Source: Streptomyces sp. NBC_00523
Lineage (GTDB): Bacteria > Actinomycetota > Actinomycetes > Streptomycetales > Streptomycetaceae
Direction: 5' to 3'
Assembly: GCF_036346615.1 (NCBI RefSeq)
Contig: NZ_CP107836.1
Location: forward strand, 6,944,001-7,008,000
Length of the DNA stretch: 64,000 nt
The notes beneath the pieces were generated by a model. That model did no database searches, had not been told where the DNA came from, and saw only the letters and a program-made list of their open reading frames with translations. A program made the position numbers and the translations under genes. The first letter of the stretch is position 1; the number at the start of each line of letters is the position of its first letter. Positions 34,421-43,116 of the stretch are shown piece by piece.

Positions 34421-34825
34421 TCAGCCCGCCGCCGCCTCCCGGCTGATCCGCTCGAACCGTGCGCCCATCTCGGCGGCCAGCGCCTGTGCGGCCGACAGGG
34501 GGCGGACCATCACCATGAGGTCGTCGATCAGGCCGTCCTCGTTCAGGTGCAGGAAGTCGCAGCCGGTGATCTCCCGGTCGCCGACCTTCGCGGTGAAGAC
34601 GAGCGCGTGGTCGCGCCCGTCCGGGCTCGCCATCTCCCGTACGTAACGGAAGTCCCCGAACACCTCCGAGACGGCCCGCAGGATCGCGGCCGTGACCGGC
34701 TTCCCCGGGTAGGGCTTGAACGCCACCGGGCTGGTGAAGACGACATCCTCGGCCAGCGCGGCCTCCACCGCCGCCAGATCGTGCGCCTCGACCGCCTTGC
34801 GGAAAGCGAGCATCCCGGCCTCCAT
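34421..34825 (-). CDS. NTF2-like / SnoaL-like protein
   Basis: The 134-residue protein has the cone-shaped NTF2 fold pattern: an N-terminal helix FRKAVEAHDLAAVEAALAEDVVFTSP, a beta-sheet with GCDFLHLNEDGLIDDLMVMVRPL, and a short C-terminal helix. Such proteins are small-molecule isomerases, hydrolases or binding proteins. ATG at 34825 has no ribosome site; ATG at 34813 has GGAGG at correct spacing and may be the true start. It is divergent from the PadR regulator across about 60 bp of A/T-rich DNA and is its probable target. Confidence 0.8.
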   Translation of the reverse strand: MEAGMLAFRKAVEAHDLAAVEAALAEDVVFTSPVAFKPYPGKPVTAAILRAVSEVFGDFRYVREMASPDGRDHALVFTAKVGDREITGCDFLHLNEDGLIDDLMVMVRPLSAAQALAAEMGARFERISREAAAG

Positions 34826-34883
34826 AGTCAATTTGTTGAATAGGTGCGATCGACATTAATCACATGGGTGCTAGCGTGTCCAG

Positions 34884-35468
34884 ATGTCCCTCAAGTACGC
34901 GGTCCTGGCAGCCCTGCTCGAAGGCGAGGCGTCCGGATACGACCTGGCGAAGGCCTTCGACGTCTCGGTGGCGAACTTCTGGTCGGCCACCCCGCAGCAG
35001 CTCTACCGGGAACTGGACCGGCTCGCCGAGGACGGTCTGATCGAGGCGCGTGTGGTCGAGCAGGTGCGCCGGCCGAACAAGCGGCTCTTCACGCTGACAC
35101 CGGCCGGTCGCGACGCGCTCGGCGCGTTCACCGCCGAGGCGCCCCGGCCCACGGCCATCCGGGACGAACTGCTCGTGATGATCCAGGCCGTGGATGTCGG
35201 CGACGCCGGGACGGTACGCGCTTCGGTCGAGGAGCGCATGGAGTGGGCCCGCGCCAAGCTCGCCCGCTACGAACGCCTGCGCCTGCGCCTGCTCGACGGC
35301 CGCGACGAGGCGGCGTTCCTCGCGGACACCGACCGCGTCGGCCCCTATCTGACGCTGATGCGCGGCCGGTCCTTCGAGGAGGAGAACCTGCGCTGGGGCG
35401 GACGGGTCCTGGAGATCCTGGAACTCCGGTCCGCGGCACGGGCGATGGGCGGCGCGGACGCGGTCTGA
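34884..35468 (+). CDS. PadR-family transcriptional regulator
   Basis: The 194-residue protein has an N-terminal winged helix (about 1-75; LKYAVLAALLEGEASGYDLAKAF, then QLYRELDRLAEDGLIEAR in the wing). The C-terminal helical dimerisation domain of the long (Vir-like) PadR subgroup follows. PadR proteins repress enzymes or efflux genes and release DNA on binding phenolics or drugs. The shared A/T-rich intergenic stretch (34826-34883) with the NTF2-like gene is the likely operator region; I could not define a clean dyad there. Confidence 0.87.
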   Translation: MSLKYAVLAALLEGEASGYDLAKAFDVSVANFWSATPQQLYRELDRLAEDGLIEARVVEQVRRPNKRLFTLTPAGRDALGAFTAEAPRPTAIRDELLVMIQAVDVGDAGTVRASVEERMEWARAKLARYERLRLRLLDGRDEAAFLADTDRVGPYLTLMRGRSFEEENLRWGGRVLEILELRSAARAMGGADAV

Positions 35469-35503
35469 CGGCGTTGTCGTACCCCTCCGCTAGGGTCCCC
35501 GGC

Positions 35504-36205
35504 ATGACTGATTTCGTACTGGTGGCAGGCGCCTGGCTGGACGAGACGGCGTGGGACGAGGTGGTGCCGGGGCTGCGCGCGGCCGGACACGGCGTCCACC
35601 CGCTGACCCTGTCCGGGCTCGGCGGGAAGCGGGAGCGGCCGGTCGGCCGGCAGACCCAGGTGACCGACGTCCTCGGGGAGGTGGACCGGCTGGGTCTGCG
35701 CGACGTCGTCCTGGTCGGCCACAGCTACGCGGGCATCCCCGTGGGTCAGGCCGCCGCGCGCCTGGGCGACCGCCTGGCCCGTGTCGTCTTCGTGGACGCC
35801 TGCGTCCCGGCCGACGGCGAGTCGTTCGTCTCCGCGTGGTGGCAGGGGCCCGCCGCGCTCCAGGGGCAGCTGGACGCGAACGGCGGCCTCTGGGCCGTAC
35901 CGGAAGCCGACGAGTTCGCGGGCCAGGAGCTGACCGACGAGCAGATCGCACGGTTCCGGAAGGGCGCGACGCCCCACCCCGGCGCCGCCCTCGCCGACCC
36001 GGCCGTCCTGGACCGCCCGCTCGACGCGCTCCCGGCGACCTACATCAAGTGCCTCCTCGACGGACCGGAACCGGGCGAGGACGTGGCCCGGCTGCTGACG
36101 AGCGAGCGGTGGGAGCTGGTCACCATGGACACCGGCCACTGGCCGATGTTCTCCCGCCCGGACGAACTGGCCGCGATCCTCGACAAGGCCGCCTCCGCTG
36201 CCTGA
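35504..36205 (+). CDS. alpha/beta hydrolase
   Basis: The 233-residue cytoplasmic esterase-like protein has the nucleophile elbow GHSYAG (Ser about 74), an oxyanion-strand VLVAGAWLDETAWD at the N-terminus, an acidic residue near CLLDGPEPGED, and the catalytic histidine in DTGHWPMFSRP. It belongs to the small carboxylesterase/haloperoxidase-like group that cleaves esters; the substrate is unknown. ATG at 35504 follows the PadR gene by 35 bp on the same strand, so the two may be co-transcribed. Confidence 0.82.
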   Translation: MTDFVLVAGAWLDETAWDEVVPGLRAAGHGVHPLTLSGLGGKRERPVGRQTQVTDVLGEVDRLGLRDVVLVGHSYAGIPVGQAAARLGDRLARVVFVDACVPADGESFVSAWWQGPAALQGQLDANGGLWAVPEADEFAGQELTDEQIARFRKGATPHPGAALADPAVLDRPLDALPATYIKCLLDGPEPGEDVARLLTSERWELVTMDTGHWPMFSRPDELAAILDKAASAA

Positions 36206-36231
36206 GCGCGGCGGCCCGGTGGCCCGATCGG

Positions 36232-36259
36232 ACGACCCGGACGCGCGCGCCCGGGTCGT
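36232..36259 (+). terminator. hairpin after the hydrolase gene
   Basis: Arms ACGACCCGG (36232-36240) and CCGGGTCGT (36251-36259) with a 10-nt GC loop precede the permease gene by 18 bp. Confidence 0.55.
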
Positions 36260-36277
36260 GCGGGCTGCAATGGACGG

Positions 36278-36955
36278 GTGACCGCGCCCCCCGACGACTG
36301 CCTCGCGCGCAACGAGTGGGTCTGCGGCGCCTACCTCAGCAGCCGCCGCCACATCCTCTGGGAAGCCGCCCTGCAACACGTCCAGCTGACCGCGGTCGCC
36401 GTGCTCATCGGCCTCGCCCTGGCCCTGCCGCTCGCCCTTGCCGCACGGCGCCTGCGCTGGGCCGCCGGTCCCGTCCTCGGCGTGACGACGATCCTGTACA
36501 CCATCCCGTCGCTCGCCATGTTCTCCCTGCTGCTGCCGGTGTACGGGCTCTCCGCCTCGCTCGTCGTCGCCGGACTCGTTCTGTACTCGCTGACCCTGCT
36601 CGTACGCAACATCCTCGCCGGGCTGCGCGCCGTGCCCGAGGACACCAGGCAGGCCGCCCGGGGCATGGGCTACGGCCCCGTACGGCTGCTGGTCGCGGTG
36701 GAGCTGCCGCTCGCCCTGCCCGCCGCGATGGCCGGGCTGCGCATCGCCACCGTCTCCGCGGTCTCCCTGGTCACCATCGGCGCGATCGTCGGCTACGGCG
36801 GACTCGGCAACCTCATCTACGCCGGGATGAACACCTACTTCAAGGCCCAGGTGCTCACCGCGTCCGTCCTGTGCGTCGTCATCGCCGTCGCCGCCGACCT
36901 GCTCCTCCTGCTGCTGCAACGCCTGCTCACCCCCTGGACGAGGAGCCGGTCGTGA
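36278..36955 (+). CDS. quaternary-amine ABC importer permease 1 (OpuBB/ProW-like)
   Basis: The 225-residue membrane protein has about five to six helices. The ProW/OpuB-type coupling loop is DTRQAARGMGYGPVRLLVAVELPLALP (about 126-152), and TIPSLAMFSLLLPVYG lies in the pore region. It imports glycine betaine, choline or similar osmoprotectants with the genes that follow. GTG at 36278 starts the operon; permease 2 overlaps its stop by 4 nt. Confidence 0.87.
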   Translation: MTAPPDDCLARNEWVCGAYLSSRRHILWEAALQHVQLTAVAVLIGLALALPLALAARRLRWAAGPVLGVTTILYTIPSLAMFSLLLPVYGLSASLVVAGLVLYSLTLLVRNILAGLRAVPEDTRQAARGMGYGPVRLLVAVELPLALPAAMAGLRIATVSAVSLVTIGAIVGYGGLGNLIYAGMNTYFKAQVLTASVLCVVIAVAADLLLLLLQRLLTPWTRSRS

Positions 36956-37638
36956 ACACCCTGACGGACGCCTGGTCCTGGCTCACCACCTCCGCCCACT
37001 GGCACGGCCAGGACGGCATCTGGGCCCGCCTCGGCCAGCACCTCTACCTCACCGTCGTCTGCCTGCTGATCAGCTGCCTCATCGCGCTGCCCGTCGCCCT
37101 GCTCCTCGGCCACCTCGGCCGGGGCGGCGCGCTCGCCGTCAACATCTCCAACGTCGGGCGCGCCGTGCCCACCTTCGCCGTCCTGGTGCTGCTCCTGCTC
37201 ACCCCGGTCGGCCGCTGGGGCGAGGGCCCGACGGTCGTCGCGCTCGTCCTGTTCGCCGTGCCCCCGCTGCTCACCAACGCGTACGTCGGGATGCGCGAGG
37301 TCGACCGGGACGTCGTGCGGGCCGCCCGGGGCATGGGCATGACGGGCCGCCAACTGCTCCTCCAGGTCGAGGTCCCGCTCGCCCTGCCCCTCATCCTCAC
37401 CGGGGTGCGCATCGCCGCCGTCCAGCTCGTCGCCACGGCCACCATCGCGGCCCTCGCGGGCGGCGGAGGGCTCGGCCGCATCATCACCGCCGGCTTCAAC
37501 CTCGCCTCCACCCCGCAGGTGGTCGCCGGAGCGGTCCTGGTCGCCGCGTTCGCCCTGGTCGTGGAGGGCGTCTTCGAGGCGGCCCAGCGGTTCGCGCCGC
37601 GCCGGTTCGGCCTGCGCGTGGCTGAGGCGACCGCGTGA
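36952..37638 (+). CDS. quaternary-amine ABC importer permease 2 (OpuBD/ProW-like)
   Basis: The 228-residue paralogue of the preceding gene carries the coupling loop DRDVVRAARGMGMTGRQLLLQVEVPLALP and helix motif GRAVPTFAVLVLLL. The GGGGLGRIITAGFNL segment near the C-terminus is typical of OpuB-type permeases. GTG at 36952 overlaps the upstream stop (GTGA), and its own stop overlaps the binding-protein start, giving tight coupling of three genes. Confidence 0.87.
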   Translation: MNTLTDAWSWLTTSAHWHGQDGIWARLGQHLYLTVVCLLISCLIALPVALLLGHLGRGGALAVNISNVGRAVPTFAVLVLLLLTPVGRWGEGPTVVALVLFAVPPLLTNAYVGMREVDRDVVRAARGMGMTGRQLLLQVEVPLALPLILTGVRIAAVQLVATATIAALAGGGGLGRIITAGFNLASTPQVVAGAVLVAAFALVVEGVFEAAQRFAPRRFGLRVAEATA

Positions 37639-38588
37639 GGGCCGCCCGCCCGCTCGCCGCGCTCCTGCTTCTGGCGGCCACCGCCTGCACCGGCGGACCC
37701 ACGCTGGAGAACCAGGGCGCGGTCACCGCCCCGCCCGGCGACAGCAAGCACCTGACCATCGGCTCCGCCGGGTTCACCGAGAGCGACCTCCTCGCCCAGA
37801 TGTACGCACTGCTGCTGGACCGCGCCGGATACTCCACCAAGATCATCTCCGTCACCAACCGGGAGATCTACGAACCCGCCCTGGAGAACGGCCAGATCGA
37901 CGTCGTCCCCGAATACGCGGCCACCTTCGCCGACTGGCTCAACGCCAAGGAGCACGGAGCCGACGCCGCCCCCGTCGGCTCACCGGACCTCGCCGCCACG
38001 ATGAAGGCCCTGCGCGCCCTGGCCGCACCGCGCGGGCTCACCGTCCTCGACCCCGGCAAGGCCGTCGACCAGAACGCGTTCGCCGTCACCGCCGCCTACG
38101 CCCGGAAGCACCACCTGAAGACCCTCAGCGACCTCGGCCGCTCCGGCCTCCCGGTCCGCCTCGCGGCCGGCGACGAGTGCGTCCAGCGCCCGTACTGCGC
38201 GCCCGGGCTGAAGAAGACGTACGGCATCGACATCACCGCCGTCGACCCCAAGGGCGTGGGCACCACGCAGGCCAAGCAGGCCGTGCAGAGCGGCCGCGAC
38301 CAGATGGTGCTGACCACCACCACCGATGCCACCCTGGACGACTTCGGGCTCGTCCTGCTCGCCGACGACAAGCACCTCCAGAACGCCGACTACCTCGTCC
38401 CCGTCGTCAACCGGGCCCGCGCGGGCGGCCCAGGGGTGCGCAAGGCCCTGGGCAAGCTGAACACCGTACTGACCACCGCGGACCTGGCCCGGCTCAACGA
38501 ACAGGTGGACAGCTGGCGACGACTCCCCGAGGACGTGGCCCGCGCCTATCTGCGCTCCGAACACCTCATTCCCGGCGAGAAGGGGTGA
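37635..38588 (+). CDS. quaternary-amine ABC importer binding lipoprotein (OpuBC/ProX-like)
   Basis: The 317-residue lipoprotein has signal peptide LAALLLLAATAC with the lipid-anchored cysteine near residue 17. The OsmoF/ProX-type fold follows: LTIGSAGFTESDLLAQMYALLL, then NGQIDVVPEYAATFADWL, whose Tyr and acidic residues line the ligand pocket. This family binds choline, betaine, carnitine or ectoine through aromatic cages. GTG at 37635 overlaps the permease stop. The ATPase is not downstream but convergent at 39866-41029. Confidence 0.87.
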   Translation: MRAARPLAALLLLAATACTGGPTLENQGAVTAPPGDSKHLTIGSAGFTESDLLAQMYALLLDRAGYSTKIISVTNREIYEPALENGQIDVVPEYAATFADWLNAKEHGADAAPVGSPDLAATMKALRALAAPRGLTVLDPGKAVDQNAFAVTAAYARKHHLKTLSDLGRSGLPVRLAAGDECVQRPYCAPGLKKTYGIDITAVDPKGVGTTQAKQAVQSGRDQMVLTTTTDATLDDFGLVLLADDKHLQNADYLVPVVNRARAGGPGVRKALGKLNTVLTTADLARLNEQVDSWRRLPEDVARAYLRSEHLIPGEKG

Positions 38589-38590
38589 GC

Positions 38591-38609
38591 GCGCGAAGGA
38601 GTCGCGCGG
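38591..38609 (+). terminator. short hairpin after the binding-protein gene
   Basis: Arms CGCGCGA and TCGCGCG with a 5-nt loop lie 3 bp after the stop codon; weak, but in the right place to end the importer transcript. Confidence 0.4.
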
Positions 38610-38674
38610 AGACCGATGAGTCCGCGCCGCCGCACCAGTCAGTCTTTCGGAACACCCCCGGACAAGGCGGAGCG

Positions 38675-39823
38675 ATGAGCACCCTGCGCGAAGTGATCGA
38701 GAAGCACGTCCACGACGGATCAATCCCCGGCGCCGTGGCCCTGGTGGCGCGCGACGGGCGCGTCGAGGCGGTGGCCGTGGGCAGCGCCGGTACGGACGAC
38801 GGCACCCCGATGGCCCGGGACTCGGTCTTCAGGATCGCCTCCCTCACCAAACCGGTCGTCGCCGTCGCGGCCATGCTGCTGATCGAGGACGGGCGGATCG
38901 CGCTGGACGACCCGGTCGCGCGGTGGCTGCCCGAGGTGGCGGCGCCCGTCGTGGTCCGCACCCCGGACGGCCCGGTGGACGACGTGGTCCCGGCGTCCCG
39001 CCCCATCACCCTGCTCGACCTCATGACCTCGCGCGCGGGCTACGGGTTCCCGTCCGACTTCTCCCTGCCCGCCGCCCGCCTCCTGTTCAGCGACCTGAAG
39101 CAGGGCTCGCCGCTGCCGCGCGACGTCGCCGCCCCGGACGCCTGGATGGACACGCTCTCGCGCATCCCGCTGCTGGCCCAGCCGGGCAGTGAGTGGCTCT
39201 ACAACACCTGCTCCGACATCCTGGGCGTGCTCATCGCCCGGGTCGCCGGGCAGCCGCTGCCGGAGTTCCTCGCCGAGCGGATCTTCGCCCCGCTCGGCAT
39301 GAGCGACACCGGCTTCACGGTCCCGGCCGAGAAGCGAGGCCGCTTCACCACTCTGTACCGGCCGGGCGCGGACGGCGGGCTGGTGCTGGTCGACACCCCG
39401 GCCGGACAGTGGAGCGGCATGCCGGACTTCGCGTCCGGGGCCGGCGGACTGGTCTCCACCGTGGACGACCTGTACGTCTTCGCCCGCATGCTGCTCGGCG
39501 AGGGCACCGTGGACGGCCGGCGCCTCCTGACGGCCGCGTCCGTACGGCAGATGACGACGGACCACCTGACCCCCGCGCAGCGCGAGGCGAGCGGGCTGTT
39601 CACCGAGGGGCAGGGCTGGGGCTATGGCGGCTCGGTCGACGTCGACAGGAGCGCCCCGTGGAACGTGCCGGGACGCTACGGCTGGGTCGGCGGCACCGGC
39701 ACCACGGCGCACATCGTCCCCGCCACCGGCACGGCCGCGATCATGCTCAGCCAGGTGGAGATGACCGGCCCCACCCCGCCGCGGCTGATGCGCGACTTCT
39801 GGCAGTACGCGGCGGACGCCTGA
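38675..39823 (+). CDS. serine hydrolase, beta-lactamase class C/esterase family
   Basis: The 382-residue protein has no signal peptide. The catalytic SxxK motif is in FRIASLTKPVVAVA (about residues 53-56), a YxN-type motif is in WLYNTCSDILG, and a late GG motif is GWVGGTGTTAHIVP. This arrangement is that of EstB/class C-like serine hydrolases that act as esterases or D-aminopeptidases more often than true beta-lactamases. ATG at 38675 has GGCGGAG upstream; the frame is open further 5' only as a shadow of the binding-protein gene. It separates the osmoprotectant importer from its ATPase gene. Confidence 0.85.
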   Translation: MSTLREVIEKHVHDGSIPGAVALVARDGRVEAVAVGSAGTDDGTPMARDSVFRIASLTKPVVAVAAMLLIEDGRIALDDPVARWLPEVAAPVVVRTPDGPVDDVVPASRPITLLDLMTSRAGYGFPSDFSLPAARLLFSDLKQGSPLPRDVAAPDAWMDTLSRIPLLAQPGSEWLYNTCSDILGVLIARVAGQPLPEFLAERIFAPLGMSDTGFTVPAEKRGRFTTLYRPGADGGLVLVDTPAGQWSGMPDFASGAGGLVSTVDDLYVFARMLLGEGTVDGRRLLTAASVRQMTTDHLTPAQREASGLFTEGQGWGYGGSVDVDRSAPWNVPGRYGWVGGTGTTAHIVPATGTAAIMLSQVEMTGPTPPRLMRDFWQYAADA

Positions 39824-39865
39824 CCGCCCGCCGGAGCGCGCCCCCTCCGGCGTCCGCCACCGGCC

Positions 39866-41029
39866 TCAGGCGTCCGCCACCGAGTCGAACCGCACCTCGT
39901 CGCGCCCCACGCCCTGCGCGTCCGCGTCCACCGAACGCCGCAGGGCCTCATGGAGCTTCGCCGGGGTCAGCACGCCGAGGAACCGCGCCCCGTCCAGCAC
40001 CGCGATCCACCCCGCGTCCCGCTGAAGCATCTCGCTGAACGCCCGCTTCAGCGGCGCGCCCACCGGCACCCACGCGTCCATCCGGCGGGCCAGCTCACCC
40101 ACCGTGCCCTGGTCCCCGGCGATCCGCAGCGCGTCCGCCGACACCCAGCCATGCAGCTCGCCCGCCTCGTTCAGCACGACCGCCCAGCGCGCGCCCGCCG
40201 CGCCGAGCCGGGCAGCCGCCGCCCCCGCCGGCTCGTCCAGCCGGGCCAGCGGCGGCTGTTCCAGGTCGTCCGGCTCGATCGCGGTGACCGACAAGCGCTT
40301 CAGCCCCCGGTCCGCGCCGACGAACTCCGCCACATACGGGGTCGCGGGCGAGCCGAGCACCGCGCCCGGCGTGTCGAACTGCTCGATGCGCCCCTCCCCG
40401 TACACCGCGATCCGGTCGCCCATCCGCACCGCCTCCTCGATGTCATGGGTGACCATCAGAACTGTCTTCCTCACCCTCGACTGGAGCTTGAGGAATTCGT
40501 TCTGCAGCCGCTCGCGCACCACCGGGTCCACCGCGCCGAACGGCTCGTCCATCAGGAGCACCGGCGGGTCGGCCGCGAGGGCCCGCGCCACGCCGACGCG
40601 CTGGCGCTGGCCGCCGGAGAGCTGCGCGGGGTAGCGGGAGCCGTACACCGACGGATCCAGGCCCACCAGATCGAGCAGCTCGGCGGCCCGCTCGCGCGCC
40701 CTGGACCGCTTCCAGCCCACGAGGGCCGGCACGGTCGCCGTGTTGTCGAGGACCGTGCGGTGCGGGAAGAGCCCCACCTGTTGGATGACGTAGCCGATGC
40801 CGCGGCGCAGCTTCACCGGGTCGGTCCTCGCGATGTCCCGGCCGTCCACCAGGATGCGGCCCGAGGTCGGCTCGATCAGCCGGTTCACCATCATCATTGT
40901 GGTCGTCTTGCCGCAGCCCGAAGGGCCCACCAGGGTGACCAGTTCTCCCTCGGCGACCTCGAAGGACAGCGCGTCGACCGCGGTCGTGCCGTCCGGATAG
41001 ACCTTGCCGACCTGTTCGAACCGGATCAT
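39866..41029 (-). CDS. quaternary-amine ABC importer ATPase (OpuBA/ProV-like) with CBS pair
   Basis: The 387-residue ATPase has Walker A GPSGCGKTTT, Q-loop QQVGLFPH, signature LSGGQRQR, Walker B VLLMDEPFGAVD and switch His in MVTHD (all within 1-235). A C-terminal pair of CBS-like repeats follows (about 255-370; ARWAVVLNEAGELHGWVSAD and AGWIAVLDGARFLGVLT). In OpuA-type systems such CBS modules sense ionic strength or c-di-AMP. It is the only ATPase for the permease/SBP operon at 36278-38588, but it is encoded convergently across the serine-hydrolase gene. The start is ATG at 41029. Confidence 0.88.
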   Translation of the reverse strand: MIRFEQVGKVYPDGTTAVDALSFEVAEGELVTLVGPSGCGKTTTMMMVNRLIEPTSGRILVDGRDIARTDPVKLRRGIGYVIQQVGLFPHRTVLDNTATVPALVGWKRSRARERAAELLDLVGLDPSVYGSRYPAQLSGGQRQRVGVARALAADPPVLLMDEPFGAVDPVVRERLQNEFLKLQSRVRKTVLMVTHDIEEAVRMGDRIAVYGEGRIEQFDTPGAVLGSPATPYVAEFVGADRGLKRLSVTAIEPDDLEQPPLARLDEPAGAAAARLGAAGARWAVVLNEAGELHGWVSADALRIAGDQGTVGELARRMDAWVPVGAPLKRAFSEMLQRDAGWIAVLDGARFLGVLTPAKLHEALRRSVDADAQGVGRDEVRFDSVADA

Positions 41030-41060
41030 GAGAGCACGGTAGGAGCCCGGCGCCCCGGCC

Positions 41061-41098
41061 GCACACGGGCCGCGACCGTCCGGGGCACGCCCGTGTGC
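41061..41098. promoter_or_regulatory. 10-bp inverted repeat in divergent promoter region
   Basis: GCACACGGGC (41061-41070) and GCCCGTGTGC (41089-41098) are separated by 18 nt, between the ATPase gene and the divergent peptidase gene. It could be an operator or a transcript hairpin; nothing identifies the binding protein. Confidence 0.3.
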
Positions 41099-41134
41099 TG
41101 AACTGTCCGGGAACCGTCCGATCCAGGAGCACCC

Positions 41135-42430
41135 TTGAACAGCTACCGGCAGCCCGGCCTCGTCCTCACCGACCACCGCTTCACCGTCCCGCTCGACCAC
41201 GCCGACCCCGGCGGTGAGCAGATCGAGGTCTTCGGCCGGGAGATCGTGGCCGCGTCCAGGGCCGGCCAGGAGCTGCCCTGGCTGCTGTACCTGGAGGGCG
41301 GTCCCGGCTTCGGCGCCCGGCGCTTCACCGGCGCGGAGGCCTGGCTCGGGCGGGCCGTGCGCGAATTCCGGGTGCTCCTGCTCGACCAGCGCGGCACCGG
41401 CCTGTCCACCCCGGCCAACCGGCAGACCCTCCCGCTGCGGGGCGGGCCGCGCGAGCAGGCCGACTACCTCGCGCACTTCCGCGCGGACACCATCGTGCGC
41501 GACTGCGAGTTCATCCGCCCGAAGCTGACCGGCGGCGCGCCCTGGACCGTGCTCGGCCAGTCCTTCGGCGGCTTCTGCGCCGTCCGCTACCTCTCGGCCG
41601 CGCCCGAGGGGCTGGACACCGTCCTGATCACCGGCGGTCTTCCCTCCCTCGACGCCCACGCGGACGACGTCTACCGGGCCGCGTACCCCCGCATCGAGCG
41701 CAAGGTCGCCGCGCACTACGCCCGCTACCCGCAGGACATCGCACGCGCCCGGGAGATCACCGCTCACCTCGCGGAGCACCGCCCCGACAGCGCCGGTCAC
41801 CGGCTGACGCCCGAGAGCTTCCAGTCCCTCGGCATCATGCTCGGCGGCGGCAGCGGCAGCCACCAGCTGCACTACCTCCTGGAGAACGCCTTCGTCCGCA
41901 CCCCGCACGGCACCGAGCTCTCCGACACCTTCCAGGAGGCGATGCGCGGCGCGACCTCCTTCGCCGGACACCCCCTGTACGCCCTCATGCACGAGGCCAT
42001 CTACGGCCAGGGCGGGCGCCCCACGGACTGGGCCGCCGAGCGGGTGCGCGCCGAGTTCCCGCAGTTCGACGCGGCGACGGCCCTCGCGGGCGACGGACCG
42101 GTCCTGTTCACGGGTGAGTCCATCCACCCCTGGCACTTCGAGGTGGACCCGGCGCTGCGCCCGCTGCGCGAAACGGCCGAGCTCCTCGCCGCCCGCACCG
42201 ACTGGGAGCCGCTGTACGACCCCGAGCGCCTGGCCGCCAACGAGGTCCCGGTGGCCGCCGCCGTCTACCACGACGACATGTACGTGGACACCGCCCACGC
42301 GCTGAGCACCGCCGCCGCCATCCGGGGGCTGCGCACCTGGGTGACCGACGAGTTCGAGCACGACGGGCTGCGCGCGGGCGGGCCCCGCGTGCTGGACCGG
42401 CTGCTCGCGCTGGTCCGCGACGAGGTCTGA
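41135..42430 (+). CDS. S33-family proline iminopeptidase-like alpha/beta hydrolase
   Basis: The 431-residue cytoplasmic peptidase has the oxyanion motif LEGGPGFGA, the DQRGTGLSTP strand-turn, and the nucleophile elbow GQSFGG (Ser about 144). The late acid and histidine lie near YHDDMYVD and TDEFEHDGLR. The family releases N-terminal proline or other residues from peptides. TTG at 41135 is used, with AGGAGC 5 nt upstream. A strong terminator follows. Confidence 0.87.
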   Translation: MNSYRQPGLVLTDHRFTVPLDHADPGGEQIEVFGREIVAASRAGQELPWLLYLEGGPGFGARRFTGAEAWLGRAVREFRVLLLDQRGTGLSTPANRQTLPLRGGPREQADYLAHFRADTIVRDCEFIRPKLTGGAPWTVLGQSFGGFCAVRYLSAAPEGLDTVLITGGLPSLDAHADDVYRAAYPRIERKVAAHYARYPQDIARAREITAHLAEHRPDSAGHRLTPESFQSLGIMLGGGSGSHQLHYLLENAFVRTPHGTELSDTFQEAMRGATSFAGHPLYALMHEAIYGQGGRPTDWAAERVRAEFPQFDAATALAGDGPVLFTGESIHPWHFEVDPALRPLRETAELLAARTDWEPLYDPERLAANEVPVAAAVYHDDMYVDTAHALSTAAAIRGLRTWVTDEFEHDGLRAGGPRVLDRLLALVRDEV

Positions 42431-42437
42431 CGTACAG

Positions 42438-42469
42438 CGCGGGGCCGGTCGTACGGGACCGGCCCCGCG
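42438..42469. terminator. bidirectional hairpin terminator
   Basis: Perfect 13-bp arms (CGCGGGGCCGGTC and complement) with a 6-nt loop lie between convergent peptidase and rhodanese genes. Confidence 0.85.
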
Positions 42470-42474
42470 AGGTC

Positions 42475-43047
42475 TCAGCCCTGGAGGGCGTCCAGCGTCG
42501 CGTTCAGGCTGGGCGCCGAGCGCGGCGCGCGGTTGTGCGGGAGCTTCGACAGGACAGCCGCCATCCCGCAGGTGTCGGTGACGGCGGAGAAGACGAGACC
42601 GGAGCCGACACCGGCGGACAGCCAGCGCGCGGCCGGATACCGGACCCCCGCCAGCAGTCCGGCCACCACGAGCGAGCCGGCCGCCAGCCGGACCTGGCGC
42701 TCCATCGGCCAGGTGGCCCGCGCGCCCACCGGGCGCTCCAGGCCGTGGCCCTCGCTCTCCCAGGCGGAGGTGCCGCCGGTGAGCGTCGCCGCGTCGATGT
42801 CGGCCGCCGACAGGAGGTCGCAGGCGCGCGTCGAGCGGTTGCCGGAGGCGCAGACCATGAGCAGCGCGCCGCGGGCGGACGCGGACTTGAGCGCGGGCAG
42901 CGCCTCGTCGAGCCGGTCGAGCGGTATGTTCACCGCCCCCGGCACATGCCCCGCCGCGTACTCGCCGGGTGCGCGTACGTCGATCACGGTGAACTCCGTG
43001 AGGCGGGCGGCCGCCTGGGCGGGGGAGAGGGATACGGGGCTGGTCAC
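42475..43047 (-). CDS. rhodanese-DUF2892 membrane sulfurtransferase
   Basis: The 190-residue protein has an N-terminal rhodanese domain (about 5-105) with active-site cysteine in the six-residue loop CASGNR (Cys66) and substrate motif VIDVRAPGEYAAGHVPGAVNIP. A DUF2892 pair of transmembrane helices follows (about 118-165). Such proteins carry persulfide sulfur at the membrane and are linked to sulfide or persulfide detoxification. GTG at 43047 has AAAGGA upstream. A CsoR/CstR-like operator (43117-43132) lies in the divergent promoter region, matching persulfide-responsive control. Confidence 0.88.
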   Translation of the reverse strand: MTSPVSLSPAQAAARLTEFTVIDVRAPGEYAAGHVPGAVNIPLDRLDEALPALKSASARGALLMVCASGNRSTRACDLLSAADIDAATLTGGTSAWESEGHGLERPVGARATWPMERQVRLAAGSLVVAGLLAGVRYPAARWLSAGVGSGLVFSAVTDTCGMAAVLSKLPHNRAPRSAPSLNATLDALQG

Positions 43048-43116
43048 GAGCTGTGTTCCTTTCGTTCACCGGGGTACGGGACAGGTCTCGCTCTCTTGTG
43101 CCCCGGACGGCCCAGA

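Noticed and set aside
38675..39823. Calling the serine hydrolase a beta-lactamase resistance gene
   Set aside because: No signal peptide and an EstB-like motif set; many such proteins are esterases, so resistance cannot be claimed.
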